Below the pieces are notes generated by a model that had not been told where the DNA came from, did no database searches, and was given only the letters and a program-made list of their open reading frames with translations. Source: a gamma proteobacterium HTCC5015 (GTDB taxonomy: Bacteria > Pseudomonadota > Gammaproteobacteria > HTCC5015). Taken from it: a stretch of DNA of 64,000 nt. Location of the stretch: positions 177,456 to 241,455 of the forward strand of contig DS990598.1 in the NCBI GenBank assembly GCA_000155715.1. The letters run 5' to 3'. Made by a program: the position numbers and the translations under genes. Positions 26,721-35,918 of the stretch are shown here, piece by piece (position 1 is the first letter of the stretch; each line of letters starts with the position of its first letter).

Positions 26721-26866
26721 CGAGGGGGTACTCAGGATGGCGAGGGGATACTCAGGATGAAAAAATTTAAAAAGCCGTCATTCTGAACCTGATTTGGAAT
26801 TTCCCTGACAACCTCATAGTCCCGTCATTCCGAACTTGATTCGGAATCTCCAAACCGGATGCACGC
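26694..26866. repeat. Palindromic repeat family C, downstream set
   Basis: Copies at 26694-26722 (overlapping the end of the nuclease gene), 26776-26804 (diverged) and 26823-26851. The stretch 26823-26866, which continues into CCGGATGCACG, repeats 26327-26370 with one or two differences, so a direct repeat of about 44 bp bounds the nuclease gene. No gene is present between 26721 and 26933 apart from these repeats. Confidence 0.85.
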
Positions 26867-26933
26867 TATTGAGAGGGGCAAGGCAAAGAAAACAAAAGCC
26901 ATCCCTCGCTCTCAGCTATTATAAGCTGAACGA

Positions 26934-27437
26934 CTACTCTTGGCTGTCGGTCTCGGTGGTGTTTTCTGGCTCCCAAGTCGGTGTGGTTCCCGCTTTTAAT
27001 ACGCGCTCTTTATCCAGCACGGTGACGGTTCTGGATAGGCGTTCGTGCCAGCCAAGGCGATCGCGGTCGATAAATTTGCTGATATTGCCCAAGCCGAGCA
27101 GTGAGGCAACCGCCCGCAGCCATCCCTGTGGTTGCGAAATCATGCTGCCATCGTAGGCTCGCACTTCAATTCGCCACGCTTGCATGCCAATGGTTTTGCC
27201 ATTGATCGCCCAAGAGCCCACGTAGTACCAATAGGCGGCGATTAGCATCGTGATGATTTTTAAGGTATCGGGTAGGTGCTTGCCTTGATCGTCTAAGACA
27301 AAGCTTTCCAAGGCCGCAAAGCCGGCCACGAGCAACCACTCAATCGCAAAAATCATGAGAAAGTCGTAGAACATAGATGCGAGGCGCCGACGCAAACTGG
27401 CGGCGGGCAGGTGTTGCAAAATCTCGGGTGATTGCAT
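26934..27437 (-). CDS. RDD family membrane protein
   Basis: The protein has about 167 residues from the ATG at 27437; an in-frame TTG at 27470 would add 11 residues. It contains an RDD domain: the R-x3-D-D-like start RRRLASMFYDFLMIFAIEW (about 16-34) and two hydrophobic segments. The second segment is followed by NGKTIGMQAWRIEV, the usual RDD turn. The function is unclear; some RDD proteins are linked to ion or solute movement. It lies 3' of the fimX-like gene on the same strand. Confidence 0.85.
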   Translation of the reverse strand: MQSPEILQHLPAASLRRRLASMFYDFLMIFAIEWLLVAGFAALESFVLDDQGKHLPDTLKIITMLIAAYWYYVGSWAINGKTIGMQAWRIEVRAYDGSMISQPQGWLRAVASLLGLGNISKFIDRDRLGWHERLSRTVTVLDKERVLKAGTTPTWEPENTTETDSQE

Positions 27438-27491
27438 GCGAAACCGTTCGAAAAGCGAAGCCCCCGCCAATGGCGGCGAGGGCGAGGTTAG

Positions 27492-29585
27492 TTACATACT
27501 CGAAGCAAAATCAAACGTCATGCCGTCGAGTGGAGGCGATATAAAGTGACCTTGAATAAAGTCGGAGCCGATCGTCCAAATGACGGAGAGCGTGGTGGGA
27601 TCTTCCACATGCTGAATAATCGTCTGTCGGCCCTTTTCGTGGGCGGCGTTGGATAGCTCGGTGAGCTTGTTCTGATTGTCCTGATTATTGAACAGATCTT
27701 TAGTGAGCTCCGCGTGGAACTTAATAAATTGTGCGGGAATATCGTTGAGCACTTTTTGGGGATTGCTCGACAGGCCGAAATCGTCGATGGCAAAGCCACA
27801 GCCGATGGCCTCCATACCCGCGGCAAAAGCGCGCGCCTGAGTCAGGTTTTCTTGTACGGACTCTTCTTTGACTTCGAAAATTAAGCAGTTCTTCGGTAGC
27901 CCGGAAGCGCGCACGCGATCTTTAATCCAGGGGAATAACTCTTTGTCTTTCAAGGAGGTGTCGCTCAGTTTAATCAGAAGAATGGTTTTGTGCCCTTTCT
28001 TAAACTGCTCGACCAAGTCTTTAAAGGCGTTAGTGATAACCCAGCGATCGATATCTTTGGCTTGGCCAGTGCTTTCGGCAGCACTTAAAAACTCGCCGGG
28101 CGATACATCGGTGCCGTGCTCATCTCGCATGCGAAGCAGTACTTCGTAGCGCTCGAGTTCGCCGCCGTCGAGTTTGACCATGGGCTGGTAGGCCAAGTAA
28201 AAACGATTTTCTTTGATGGCGTGATCGATCTTTTCTCGCCACGCTTTTTCCATTTGCTTTTCGGTCATTTCGCCTTCTTTGGGGCGATAGACTTCGTAGC
28301 GATTGCCGCCCGCTTCTGCGGCCGTTTTAACGGCTTTGCTGCCGCGGTTAATTACTTCGGTGCTGCGCAGTGACGGGTCGTCAATCAGGCTAACACCGAT
28401 ACTGAGCGATAATTCGTTCCACTCCTTGTCCCCCGCCTCTAGCGTGAGATTTTTCACTGCTTTTAGCAGGGCTTCGGCGCGCTGCTTAATATCGCTGGCT
28501 CGGTCTTTGAGTGAAATTAAGTGCGAGAAAATTTGGCCGTCGTAGCGGCAGGCAACGGCACTGTCGCCAAGGGTCTCTTTGATGCCGCTGGCCACGCCTT
28601 GAATGATTTTGTCGCTGCCGACAACCCCGAGCTCTTCGGTGTATTTGTCGAAGTTGTCGATCGATATATGAAAATACGCATACTCTTGGCCAGAGTCGCC
28701 AATACTTGCTAAGACATTCTCTAGCTCTTCGACAAATACATTGCGATTCAGCAATCCTGTATTGGGGTCGATGCGCGCCATTTTTGAGAGCTGAGCTTCG
28801 AGCTCTTTGGCATTGGCATTGCTTTCTTGCTTGCGAATGATGATTTGTGTGCAGGGCTCGTCGTCAATGCTGGCGCTACTGAATTCAAAATCCGAATCCA
28901 TTACCGAGCCGTCGGCCAGTACGATATCCGTATTGTAGTGTACAGCGTGATCTTCGGTATCGAGTGTGCGCAGAAAGTTTTTGAGATCGTTCTGCTTTTC
29001 ATCGACGACCATGTCCATGATGGGCAGGCCTTCGAGGTCGTCAAAGCTCTCGTAGCCAAACTGTTCTAGGTAGGAGCGGTTGGCGTAGACGTGCATACCC
29101 TCGTGTACATAGGCAATGGCATCGCGAGAGCTATCCAGCAAGCTGGCGTTGCGCTCTTCACTCTCTTTGTAAAGGCGCTCTAGGCTGTTGAGCCGCTTGT
29201 TCATAGAGGCGATGTGGTGCTCGCGGCGAACGACTTGCTTTAAGTGTTCGTAGTTATCACCGACGACCACGTCATCGGCACCATGTGCCATCATTTCTTC
29301 GATGGGCAGTGTCTCGTCGCTTTTGCGAAGCAGCACGATGGGCACTTCGTTATCGAGTGTCGCTGTGTAGGAGTTTAGGTCTTTTAGGCCCACTTCCGAG
29401 TGGCCGTGGCGCAGCAAAATAACTTCGGGGTTGTGCTTTTCAATCAAGTCGGTGATGTCGTCGCCATCTTGAAAGTAGCTACTGCGCACGGCTAAGCCCA
29501 TGCTGCGCAGTTTGCTGTTATAGGTTTCGCCTCGGGTGCTGTCCGTTTCAACAATCAACAATCGGATGGTTGGCGTGGTACTCAA
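27492..29585 (-). CDS. FimX-like degenerate GGDEF/EAL c-di-GMP receptor
   Basis: The protein has 697 residues, with the same domain order and nearly the same length as Pseudomonas FimX (691). A receiver domain (1-125) lacks the phosphoacceptor Asp; the site reads VILLRHGHS. A PAS domain covers about 140-255. In the GGDEF domain (about 265-430) the active motif reads RYDGQIF. In the EAL domain (about 440-690) the motif is EVLLRM. No enzymatic activity is expected. The EAL domain keeps a YQPMVKLDGGE start and could bind c-di-GMP. FimX controls type IV pilus assembly and twitching. The only reasonable start is a TTG at 29585 with GGGGA upstream. The ortholog call is likely but not certain. Confidence 0.8.
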   Translation of the reverse strand: MSTTPTIRLLIVETDSTRGETYNSKLRSMGLAVRSSYFQDGDDITDLIEKHNPEVILLRHGHSEVGLKDLNSYTATLDNEVPIVLLRKSDETLPIEEMMAHGADDVVVGDNYEHLKQVVRREHHIASMNKRLNSLERLYKESEERNASLLDSSRDAIAYVHEGMHVYANRSYLEQFGYESFDDLEGLPIMDMVVDEKQNDLKNFLRTLDTEDHAVHYNTDIVLADGSVMDSDFEFSSASIDDEPCTQIIIRKQESNANAKELEAQLSKMARIDPNTGLLNRNVFVEELENVLASIGDSGQEYAYFHISIDNFDKYTEELGVVGSDKIIQGVASGIKETLGDSAVACRYDGQIFSHLISLKDRASDIKQRAEALLKAVKNLTLEAGDKEWNELSLSIGVSLIDDPSLRSTEVINRGSKAVKTAAEAGGNRYEVYRPKEGEMTEKQMEKAWREKIDHAIKENRFYLAYQPMVKLDGGELERYEVLLRMRDEHGTDVSPGEFLSAAESTGQAKDIDRWVITNAFKDLVEQFKKGHKTILLIKLSDTSLKDKELFPWIKDRVRASGLPKNCLIFEVKEESVQENLTQARAFAAGMEAIGCGFAIDDFGLSSNPQKVLNDIPAQFIKFHAELTKDLFNNQDNQNKLTELSNAAHEKGRQTIIQHVEDPTTLSVIWTIGSDFIQGHFISPPLDGMTFDFASSM

Positions 29586-29678
29586 AGTTGTCCCCAGTGA
29601 TTCGCGTTTTTAATAAGAGCGAACATTGTATGCAGGGAATGGCCGCTTGAACAGTCACTAATCGTGCTGAAACGCGGC

Positions 29679-30710
29679 TTATAGAGGGGTTTTAGAGCTT
29701 TCGCCCTCAATTTCACGCACTAAAGTGGGCACTAAATAGCCCGAAAGGCGCTCGCGCAGCTGTGCGACGAGGTGCTTGGCGCGAGCTTCATCCACTTCAA
29801 AGTGTGCTGCACCGTGAACGCGATCAAGGCTGTGCAGGTAATAGGGCAGAGCTCCTTGCTCAAACAGTCGCTCGCTGAGCTGGGCTAGTGCCTCGACGGA
29901 ATCGTTGATTCCAGCCAGTAAAACGGCTTGGTTGAGGCAGTCGACGCCCGCGCGGCGCAGGTCTTGCAGGGCTTTTGCCGTGGTGTGGTCGAGCTCTTGA
30001 GCGTGGTTGGCGTGTACCACCATGATACAGCGCAGGCGCGATTGGGCGAGCCGTTGGCAAAGCGTTTCAGTGACGCGGCTAGGTAGAACGATCGGCAAGC
30101 GACTGTGGATGCGCAGCCGCTGGACGTGGGAAATGGTTTCGATGCGGTCGATGAGCTTGTGAAGGCGCTTATCGCTGAGAGTCAGTGGGTCGCCACCGCT
30201 CAGTATGACTTCGTGGATGCTGGAATCGGCGGCGATGTAGTCCAGCGATTCCTGCCACTGTGATTGCGTGGCGCTGGCTTGCTCGTAGGGGTATTCGCGG
30301 CGAAAGCAATATCGACAGTGAATGGCGCAAGCCCCCGTGGCCACCAACAGTACGCGACCGTGGTATTTGTGCAGCAGTCCTGTGGTTTTCTGGGCGTTAA
30401 GGTCGCCTACGGGGTCGGCGCTAAAGCCAGCGACTTCGGCGTGCTCGACGGCTTGCGGTAGGGCTTGGAGCAGTAGGGGGTCGTCTGCACAACCGAATTG
30501 CATGCGGTGGATGTAACTGCGCGGCACTTTCAGGGAGAAGGGCGGCTGTGCTCGCTCTGCTTGTTCCTTCCAGCGAGGGTGCTGATCTAGCCCCACGAGC
30601 CTTAGCAGCTCTGCGGGCGAGGTGACGGCCTCGGCTTGCTCGCGCTTCCATTGGGGCGTCGCCTGACTCAAGGGGAGCGGCTTTTCCGCAGCGGGTTGTG
30701 CAGGTATCAT
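29679..30710 (-). CDS. epmB: EF-P (R)-beta-lysylation lysine 2,3-aminomutase
   Basis: EpmB, 343 residues, is a radical-SAM/PLP enzyme that converts (S)-alpha-lysine to (R)-beta-lysine for EF-P modification. The radical-SAM cluster motif is CAIHCRYC (C-x3-C-x2-C), followed by FRREYPY. It is divergent from efp with only 54 bp between start codons, the standard arrangement for the epmB/efp pair. Confidence 0.96.
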   Translation of the reverse strand: MIPAQPAAEKPLPLSQATPQWKREQAEAVTSPAELLRLVGLDQHPRWKEQAERAQPPFSLKVPRSYIHRMQFGCADDPLLLQALPQAVEHAEVAGFSADPVGDLNAQKTTGLLHKYHGRVLLVATGACAIHCRYCFRREYPYEQASATQSQWQESLDYIAADSSIHEVILSGGDPLTLSDKRLHKLIDRIETISHVQRLRIHSRLPIVLPSRVTETLCQRLAQSRLRCIMVVHANHAQELDHTTAKALQDLRRAGVDCLNQAVLLAGINDSVEALAQLSERLFEQGALPYYLHSLDRVHGAAHFEVDEARAKHLVAQLRERLSGYLVPTLVREIEGESSKTPL

Positions 30711-30764
30711 AGCGACCTTCCAAAAGCGGCGTTTCTGCGCCGGTACAAAGACAAGAGGATTACC

Positions 30765-31337
30765 ATGGCGTCATTCAGCACCAATGAATTCAAAAACGGC
30801 TTAAAAATCATGATTGATGGCGACCCCTACAACATCGTCGAGAACGAGCTCGTCAAGCCAGGTAAAGGTCAAGCTTTTAACCGCGTTAAGGTACGCAATC
30901 TTAAAACGGGAAAGGTCGTCGACAAAACCTATAAATCGGGTGAAAAGGTTGAAGCCGCCGACGTAATGGATACGGAAATGGATTATCTCTACACCGACGG
31001 CGAGTTTTGGAATTTTATGGATCCCAACACGTTTGAGCAGGTGGGGGCGTCTGAGTCTGCCGTGGCCGATTCGAAGCAGTGGCTCAAAGAGCAGGACAGT
31101 TGCATTGTCACACTGTGGAATGGCGAGCCGATTTCAGTGTTGCCGCCCAACCATGTCGTACTGGAAGTGACTCAAACAGATCCCGGCATTCGCGGCGATA
31201 CCGCCCAGGGTGCGACGAAGCCCGCTACGGTGGAAACGGGCGCAACTGTGCAAGTACCTCTATTTGTCGATAACGGCGATTTGCTCAAAATTGACACGCG
31301 CACGGGCAAATATATCTCGCGAGCGAAAGAGGACTAG
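30765..31337 (+). CDS. efp: Elongation factor P
   Basis: EF-P, 190 residues from the ATG at 30765, with AAGAGGA upstream. It rescues ribosomes stalled on polyproline. The three-domain fold is intact, and the modification loop reads KPGKGQAF with Lys34 at the tip. This is the lysine that EpmA beta-lysylates. Both modification genes flank it, so the whole EpmA/EpmB pathway is in this locus, not the EarP rhamnosyl pathway found in Pseudomonas. Confidence 0.98.
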   Translation: MASFSTNEFKNGLKIMIDGDPYNIVENELVKPGKGQAFNRVKVRNLKTGKVVDKTYKSGEKVEAADVMDTEMDYLYTDGEFWNFMDPNTFEQVGASESAVADSKQWLKEQDSCIVTLWNGEPISVLPPNHVVLEVTQTDPGIRGDTAQGATKPATVETGATVQVPLFVDNGDLLKIDTRTGKYISRAKED

Positions 31338-31349
31338 GGCCTGTAAATA

Positions 31350-32345
31350 GTGTTCACATCGGATAGTTGGCAGCCTAGTGCTTCGATCGAAGCGCTGCGC
31401 CACAGGGCGCGGATACTGCAAGGTATTCGCGCCTTTTTTGATGAGCGCGGTGTGCTCGAGGTGAACACGCCGTCACTCTCTCGAGCGGCGACAACCGATG
31501 TGCACCTCGATAGCTATCGCGTCGAAACCGACTCTGGCCCCCGCTATCTACACACCTCGCCCGAATTGCCAATGAAGCGTTTACTGGCTGCGGGTGTGGG
31601 CGATTGCTATCAACTGTGCGCTGTATTTCGCCCGAGTGAGCAGGGTCGCTATCACAACCCAGAGTTCACCTTGTTAGAGTGGTACCGTACGGCGTATTCC
31701 ATTGACGATTTAATTGTTGAAACGGCAGCACTGATTCGCGCCCTGTTACCGCTCGCCCCCGCAGATAATTCGGCGTTGCCGGCGGACTTGCCCTTGGTGA
31801 GTGTTCGCTACAGCGATGCCTTTAAGGCGCGCTTGGGCCTGTGCCCGCTGGCCGCTACGGAACACGAGCTACAAACCCTGTTGCACGACAATGGATTGTG
31901 GTCAAAAGAGCAGGGCATTCTGCCCAAAGATAGCGCACTCGATTTGCTATTTAGTCAGGCGGTCAGTCGCCACTTTCCCGAGCGGCAGTTGACCGCAGTC
32001 ACTCACTACCCGGCCAGCCAAGCGGCTTTAGCCCAACTGACACCCGATGACCCTGCGACCGCCCAACGCAGCGAGCTGTACTGGGGCCAAGTGGAGTTGG
32101 CCAACGGTTTTAAAGAACTCACAGACGCCGACGAACAACGCGCCCGTTTTGAAGCGGATAACCGCGAACGAAAAGCCAAGGGACTGATCGAGCAGCCAAT
32201 GGACGAGTGCTTCTTACAAGCTCTAAAACAGGGAGGCATGCCCGATTGTTCTGGTATTGCCCTTGGTGTGGATCGTTTAATGATGAAGCTGCTCGACGCT
32301 GACCAAATACAGGCAGTTATGGCTTTTGATGCGTCGCGGGCATAG
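31350..32345 (+). CDS. epmA: EF-P lysine ligase (PoxA/GenX)
   Basis: EpmA, 331 residues, starts at a GTG 12 bp after the efp stop. It is a lysyl-tRNA synthetase catalytic-domain paralogue without the anticodon-binding domain. It attaches (R)-beta-lysine to Lys34 of EF-P. Class II motif 2 (FRPSEQGRYHNPEFTLLEWY) and motif 3 (GIALGVDRLMM) are present. The gene is co-directional with efp. Confidence 0.97.
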   Translation: MFTSDSWQPSASIEALRHRARILQGIRAFFDERGVLEVNTPSLSRAATTDVHLDSYRVETDSGPRYLHTSPELPMKRLLAAGVGDCYQLCAVFRPSEQGRYHNPEFTLLEWYRTAYSIDDLIVETAALIRALLPLAPADNSALPADLPLVSVRYSDAFKARLGLCPLAATEHELQTLLHDNGLWSKEQGILPKDSALDLLFSQAVSRHFPERQLTAVTHYPASQAALAQLTPDDPATAQRSELYWGQVELANGFKELTDADEQRARFEADNRERKAKGLIEQPMDECFLQALKQGGMPDCSGIALGVDRLMMKLLDADQIQAVMAFDASRA

Positions 32346-32358
32346 TGATTCACATGCT

Positions 32359-33216
32359 ATGAAACTGATTTTAAGTCGCAAAGGCTTTGATAGCAGTGCG
32401 GGCGGATGTCCCAGCCCCGTGTTTGAGGACGGCTCGTTTATTACGCTGCCGATACCCGACGAGGAGTCGCCAATTCAATACGGGGATATTCGCCATGCCA
32501 GCACAGACGTGGGGCGCTTGGTGTCGGACCTTACGGGCAACGCCTCTATGGCAATCGCGGGGGCGCATCTCGACCCCGATTTAATGCCAGAGCATCTATC
32601 TCGCTCCTCGGGCTGGCGGCCCAATTTAGGCCAGCACGGCACGGCGCAGTCGCACTTGATTAAGCAATCTGTACAGGTCGGTGATTTGTTCCTGTTTTTT
32701 GGTTTGTTCCAACGCGCCGAGTGGCGCGGCAACGGCTATCAGTTTTTAAAGCAGCACGCGCCGTTTCATGCACTGTGGGGTTGGCTGCAAATTGGCTGTA
32801 TTCTACCTTTGGAACAGGCCGACTTGGTTCCACAATGGGCTCGCTACCACCCTCATTGCTTCGGCCAGCGCCATGGCAACAACAGCTTGTATGTGGCCTC
32901 GGAAAAATTGTTTTTGAATGGGCGGGCAACCGACTTCAACGGGGCGGGGGTGTTTAATCGGCTCACGGCGCACCACCGCTTGACGCGCCCCGAGTCGGCG
33001 CGGCGAACCGAGTGGCAGCTGCCCGAGTTTTTTTATCCCGACGACAATACCCAAGCCATGAGCTACCACGCCAATCTATCGCGCTGGCAGCGCTCAGAAG
33101 AAGAGGGCTTGTGCGCTTTACAAGCTGCCGCTCGCGGCCAAGAGTTTGTTTTTCAACACGGTCATAAAAAGGCGTGTAGCCGCTGGATTAACAATCTACT
33201 AGCGAAAGGGGGCTAG
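32359..33216 (+). CDS. Nmad3-like protein (putative nucleotide modification)
   Basis: The protein has 285 residues, from the ATG at 32359. The N-terminal MKLILSRKGFDSSAGG followed by PSPVF..G..ITLPIPD is, as I recall, the signature of Nmad3 (nucleotide-modification-associated domain 3) proteins, whose biochemical role is not established. Other conserved-looking elements are SHLIKQSVQVGDLFLFFGLF and GNNSLYVASEKL. It lies 13 bp after epmA in the same direction and is likely co-transcribed with efp-epmA. The stop codon TAG falls inside the terminal CTAG of the MITE that follows. Confidence 0.72.
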   Translation: MKLILSRKGFDSSAGGCPSPVFEDGSFITLPIPDEESPIQYGDIRHASTDVGRLVSDLTGNASMAIAGAHLDPDLMPEHLSRSSGWRPNLGQHGTAQSHLIKQSVQVGDLFLFFGLFQRAEWRGNGYQFLKQHAPFHALWGWLQIGCILPLEQADLVPQWARYHPHCFGQRHGNNSLYVASEKLFLNGRATDFNGAGVFNRLTAHHRLTRPESARRTEWQLPEFFYPDDNTQAMSYHANLSRWQRSEEEGLCALQAAARGQEFVFQHGHKKACSRWINNLLAKGG

Positions 33217-33483
33217 GGCCTGTTAACACAAATTTTATGATCTCTGCTGGAAGCCATTTTCCTGCCCAGCAAGGCAGAAGGCGTGCCGTGTAGTCCGTCT
33301 ACACAAACAACGGATAACGCAGCTGGGCGGAAAAGAGCTCCAGCCCTTCGGGTTGTGGCTAAAAAAGCGCCACTCATCGTTGCTCGTCGCTCATTTGGAT
33401 TCACCAAACCACGCTCCTTGCGCCTTGATTGGCGCTTTTTTAGTCACAACAGTGACCATCAAATTTGTGTTAACAGGCCCTAG
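33213..33483. mobile_element. MITE-like element with 23-bp terminal inverted repeats
   Basis: The element is 271 bp including both CTAG ends. The termini are perfect inverted repeats: 33213-33235 begins CTAGGGCCTGTTAACACAAA, and 33461-33483 is its reverse complement. It encodes no protein. Internally, AAAAAAGCGCC (about 33361) and GGCGCTTTTTT (about 33431) form another inverted repeat. CTAG is present at both ends and may be a 4-bp target duplication. Removing one CTAG plus the interior leaves two convergent genes whose TAG stop codons share a single CTAG. The transposase that moves it is not in the window. Confidence 0.85.
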
Positions 33484-34256
33484 TGCGTTTCGGTTTCGAG
33501 CTGGCGCCAACGCGTGGGGTAGTAGTCCATAGCGCCGGCCTCTTGGAAAATACGTCGCAACGCACCGCTTTTTAGCAGTTTTGGGAATTGGGTGTCCCAA
33601 ATGTGAATCAGTTGGCGGGATCGCTCCGTGGGAGCAAAGCCTAGATACAAGCCGAGCTGGGTTAACTCACGCAGCTCCAGTGGTTTTTGATCCGCTGAGC
33701 GCTGCTCCAATAGCCACTGTAAATCCTCTTTGGCTTCCGCAACAAAGTCGGTGCGATCTAATTCCACTAGCTTAACGGCCTGTGACAATTTATTAACGGT
33801 CACGCTCTCAAAGTCCGCATGGAGATATTGAGGCAGGGAATAGCCGCGCAAATACGCAATACGCTTGCCATTTAAAGAGGCCTCTCCCTGCCAGTTTTGA
33901 AAGCTCGTCGGCTTGGCTAAAACGGAGAGTACTTCGTAATCGTGGGCCCACTTTGGGTAAATCGCGAACGCTTGCTCATTTTTGTAAGCGGCTGCCCAAG
34001 CGTCTGCATGGCCTTGTTTTACCGCTTTGATGGCGCGATTGTAGGGCAGGATTTCAGTCGTTACGGTAACGCCGCCGCGAGCAAAAACGGCCTTTAACAC
34101 CTGCCATAACCGCCCTTGACCATCGTGTTCGGCGTAGCCCTCCCAGAATTGGCTCACGATGTGAATCTGTGTCAATGGCTTGTCTGAGTGTGCAGGCACA
34201 CCCCATAAACTGGAGAGCAAAAGCAGGGATAGCGTCAGTAATCGTCGGGTGTACAT
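33480..34256 (-). CDS. Periplasmic substrate-binding-like protein (SBP_bac_3 type)
   Basis: The protein has 258 residues from the ATG at 34256; the next 20 residues (RRLLTLSLLLLSSLWGVPAHS) are a signal peptide. A longer frame would overlap the neighbouring gene. The fold pattern (FARGGVTVTTEILPYNRAIKAVKQGHADAW, then a C-terminal lobe) is that of family 3 solute-binding proteins. No transporter genes are adjacent, so it may act as a free-standing sensor or binding protein. Its stop codon lies in the end of the MITE. Confidence 0.8.
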   Translation of the reverse strand: MYTRRLLTLSLLLLSSLWGVPAHSDKPLTQIHIVSQFWEGYAEHDGQGRLWQVLKAVFARGGVTVTTEILPYNRAIKAVKQGHADAWAAAYKNEQAFAIYPKWAHDYEVLSVLAKPTSFQNWQGEASLNGKRIAYLRGYSLPQYLHADFESVTVNKLSQAVKLVELDRTDFVAEAKEDLQWLLEQRSADQKPLELRELTQLGLYLGFAPTERSRQLIHIWDTQFPKLLKSGALRRIFQEAGAMDYYPTRWRQLETETH

Positions 34257-34341
34257 CGCTTTAGAGTAGATCAAGCGAGTTAATTTACCAACAATGAGCG
34301 GCGGATCTATCGTGCGTCGAGGCAAAGCCGTTTCGCATTTT

Positions 34342-35268
34342 TTATGCAACCCATACATAGTGGTCGCGGTTGAGATGGGCCTCCCCCCGCCAGCGATAGG
34401 CGCACATTTTTCGGTCACCTTTGGCGGCCGCCACGCTGTAATCTACGCAGGCGATGCTGTTTGATAGTGGCTCGGGCGTCCCGTTGAGCCAGTAGTGACC
34501 GACAAACAGGGGCTTGTCATTGGCATAGCGCGGCAGCGTGTCGAGCGGGGCAGGGCTGTCGGGGATGCTGTCAATTTGAGAGTGGGCGACGCGCGCCAAG
34601 CCACGATATGTGTTGGCGCTGTTGTCCCACCAACGCGTTCGAATACGGCGTCGCGGATGGCCGTCGGCATCGTAAAATACAGCGCCCTCGGGCAGTTCGA
34701 GTTCAAAGCCTTTGAGCACGATTTCTAAAGCCTCAAATTCCTCTGTGCCCTTTTTTCCTAAGGTGTACCAGGCGCTATCTAGCAAACGGTTTTGATCGTC
34801 TAGGTGCGGTCGCAGGAGATCGATGCTGCTGGGGTGCCAACAGGCGTGAATCACGCGAAGACCGTCTAAATCCAACCACAAGGGCAGGGTCTTAAACCAA
34901 TCTAAAGCGGCTCGATACGGCTTGGAGCCTTCGCCCAACTGCTCTAAAAAGGCTTGGTGCTGGTGATGGTTTTTGTCGTTGTGAGGGCGCAAAAATGCAC
35001 CGGGCTTGTCGGGGTCGGGCAGCGTCCACGTCACCGCATTGAACTCGTGGTTGCCCATGACCGCCTGCGCAGACCCCGCCTCGACCATTGAGCGAACGAT
35101 GTCGATACTGTGCTGCTGCTCGGGCCCACGGTCGATGATATCGCCCACAAAAATGGCTTGGCACTCGGCGTGTTGCCAAACACCGTCGCGCTCTTGATAA
35201 CCCAACTTTTTGAGCAGGCTTTTCAATTCCTTAGCGTACCCGTGGATATCGCCAATAATGTCGTACAT
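34342..35268 (-). CDS. Calcineurin-like metallophosphoesterase
   Basis: The protein has 308 residues. Metal-binding motifs GDIHG (about 6-10), GDIIDRG (about 42-48) and GNHEFNA (about 72) are followed by HACWH and GHYWLNG, completing the PPP-type active site. Such proteins hydrolyse phosphoesters, including diadenosine tetraphosphate or phosphoproteins. It is longer than ApaH and lacks a clear substrate signature. Confidence 0.9.
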   Translation of the reverse strand: MYDIIGDIHGYAKELKSLLKKLGYQERDGVWQHAECQAIFVGDIIDRGPEQQHSIDIVRSMVEAGSAQAVMGNHEFNAVTWTLPDPDKPGAFLRPHNDKNHHQHQAFLEQLGEGSKPYRAALDWFKTLPLWLDLDGLRVIHACWHPSSIDLLRPHLDDQNRLLDSAWYTLGKKGTEEFEALEIVLKGFELELPEGAVFYDADGHPRRRIRTRWWDNSANTYRGLARVAHSQIDSIPDSPAPLDTLPRYANDKPLFVGHYWLNGTPEPLSNSIACVDYSVAAAKGDRKMCAYRWRGEAHLNRDHYVWVA

Positions 35269-35333
35269 AAACGCTCTTGAATATTATGAAATCAATCGAG
35301 TTAGGGGAGAGGCGGTTCAAGGTGACTAACAAG

Positions 35334-35918
35334 TTACTGCTCGTCATCAACGGGATGCCCCTGTGTGTCCAATAGTATGGATTGCCCCACGGCGTAAAAA
35401 AAGCGGTAGTGCTGAATTTCACCCCAGAATTCCAATTTTCCACTCATGGCTTGATAGTGCTGCTGGGCAGTTTCCCTAGCTTCGGCGACTTGCTCGTGCA
35501 GAGGCAACCGCCAGAAAGAGGGGGCAAAATAGAGATAACACCTGTGCAGTAGCGCTGCCAAGGCAAACAGGGGCATGCCGGGGCGGTCGGCGCGCTTGAA
35601 CCCGGTGTGTATAGATATATAGGGTTTAAACGCTCGATTGTGGGCCAGGCGGTCCTCGTTGATGGCGTCTATCTGTTGCCGCGCTTGAATGCTGTCCACT
35701 CCAAGTACATCACTCAGCTTTAGCACAAACTCTTCATCGCTGAATGTCATATCAAAGGCTCCGTTTTCCAGGCCGAGAAATGGGCTATTCAATACATTGC
35801 GCAGGCGTTCTCGGTGTTTTTGTTGGGGCTTGATATAGCCCATTAACATAAGCGCCTCGGCGTAGCTCAGGTGCGCGATGCGTCGATTCAATTCATCGCG
35901 AAGTGATGTGTCTTTCAT
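35334..35918 (-). CDS. Conserved-looking hypothetical protein
   Basis: The protein has 194 residues from the ATG at 35918, with GGAGGG upstream. I do not recognise the family. It is soluble and helical, with LSYAEALMLMGYIKPQQKHRERL at the start and YRFFYAVGQSILLD near the end. It follows no clear operon. The neighbour downstream on the same strand is the metallophosphoesterase, 65 bp away. Confidence 0.65.
   Translation of the reverse strand: MKDTSLRDELNRRIAHLSYAEALMLMGYIKPQQKHRERLRNVLNSPFLGLENGAFDMTFSDEEFVLKLSDVLGVDSIQARQQIDAINEDRLAHNRAFKPYISIHTGFKRADRPGMPLFALAALLHRCYLYFAPSFWRLPLHEQVAEARETAQQHYQAMSGKLEFWGEIQHYRFFYAVGQSILLDTQGHPVDDEQ

Noticed and set aside
31334-31360. Second MITE end (CTAGGGCCTGT) between efp and epmA
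   Set aside because: Only 11 bases match the MITE terminus, there is no facing inverted copy and the gap is 12 bp, so chance or a very old relic cannot be separated.
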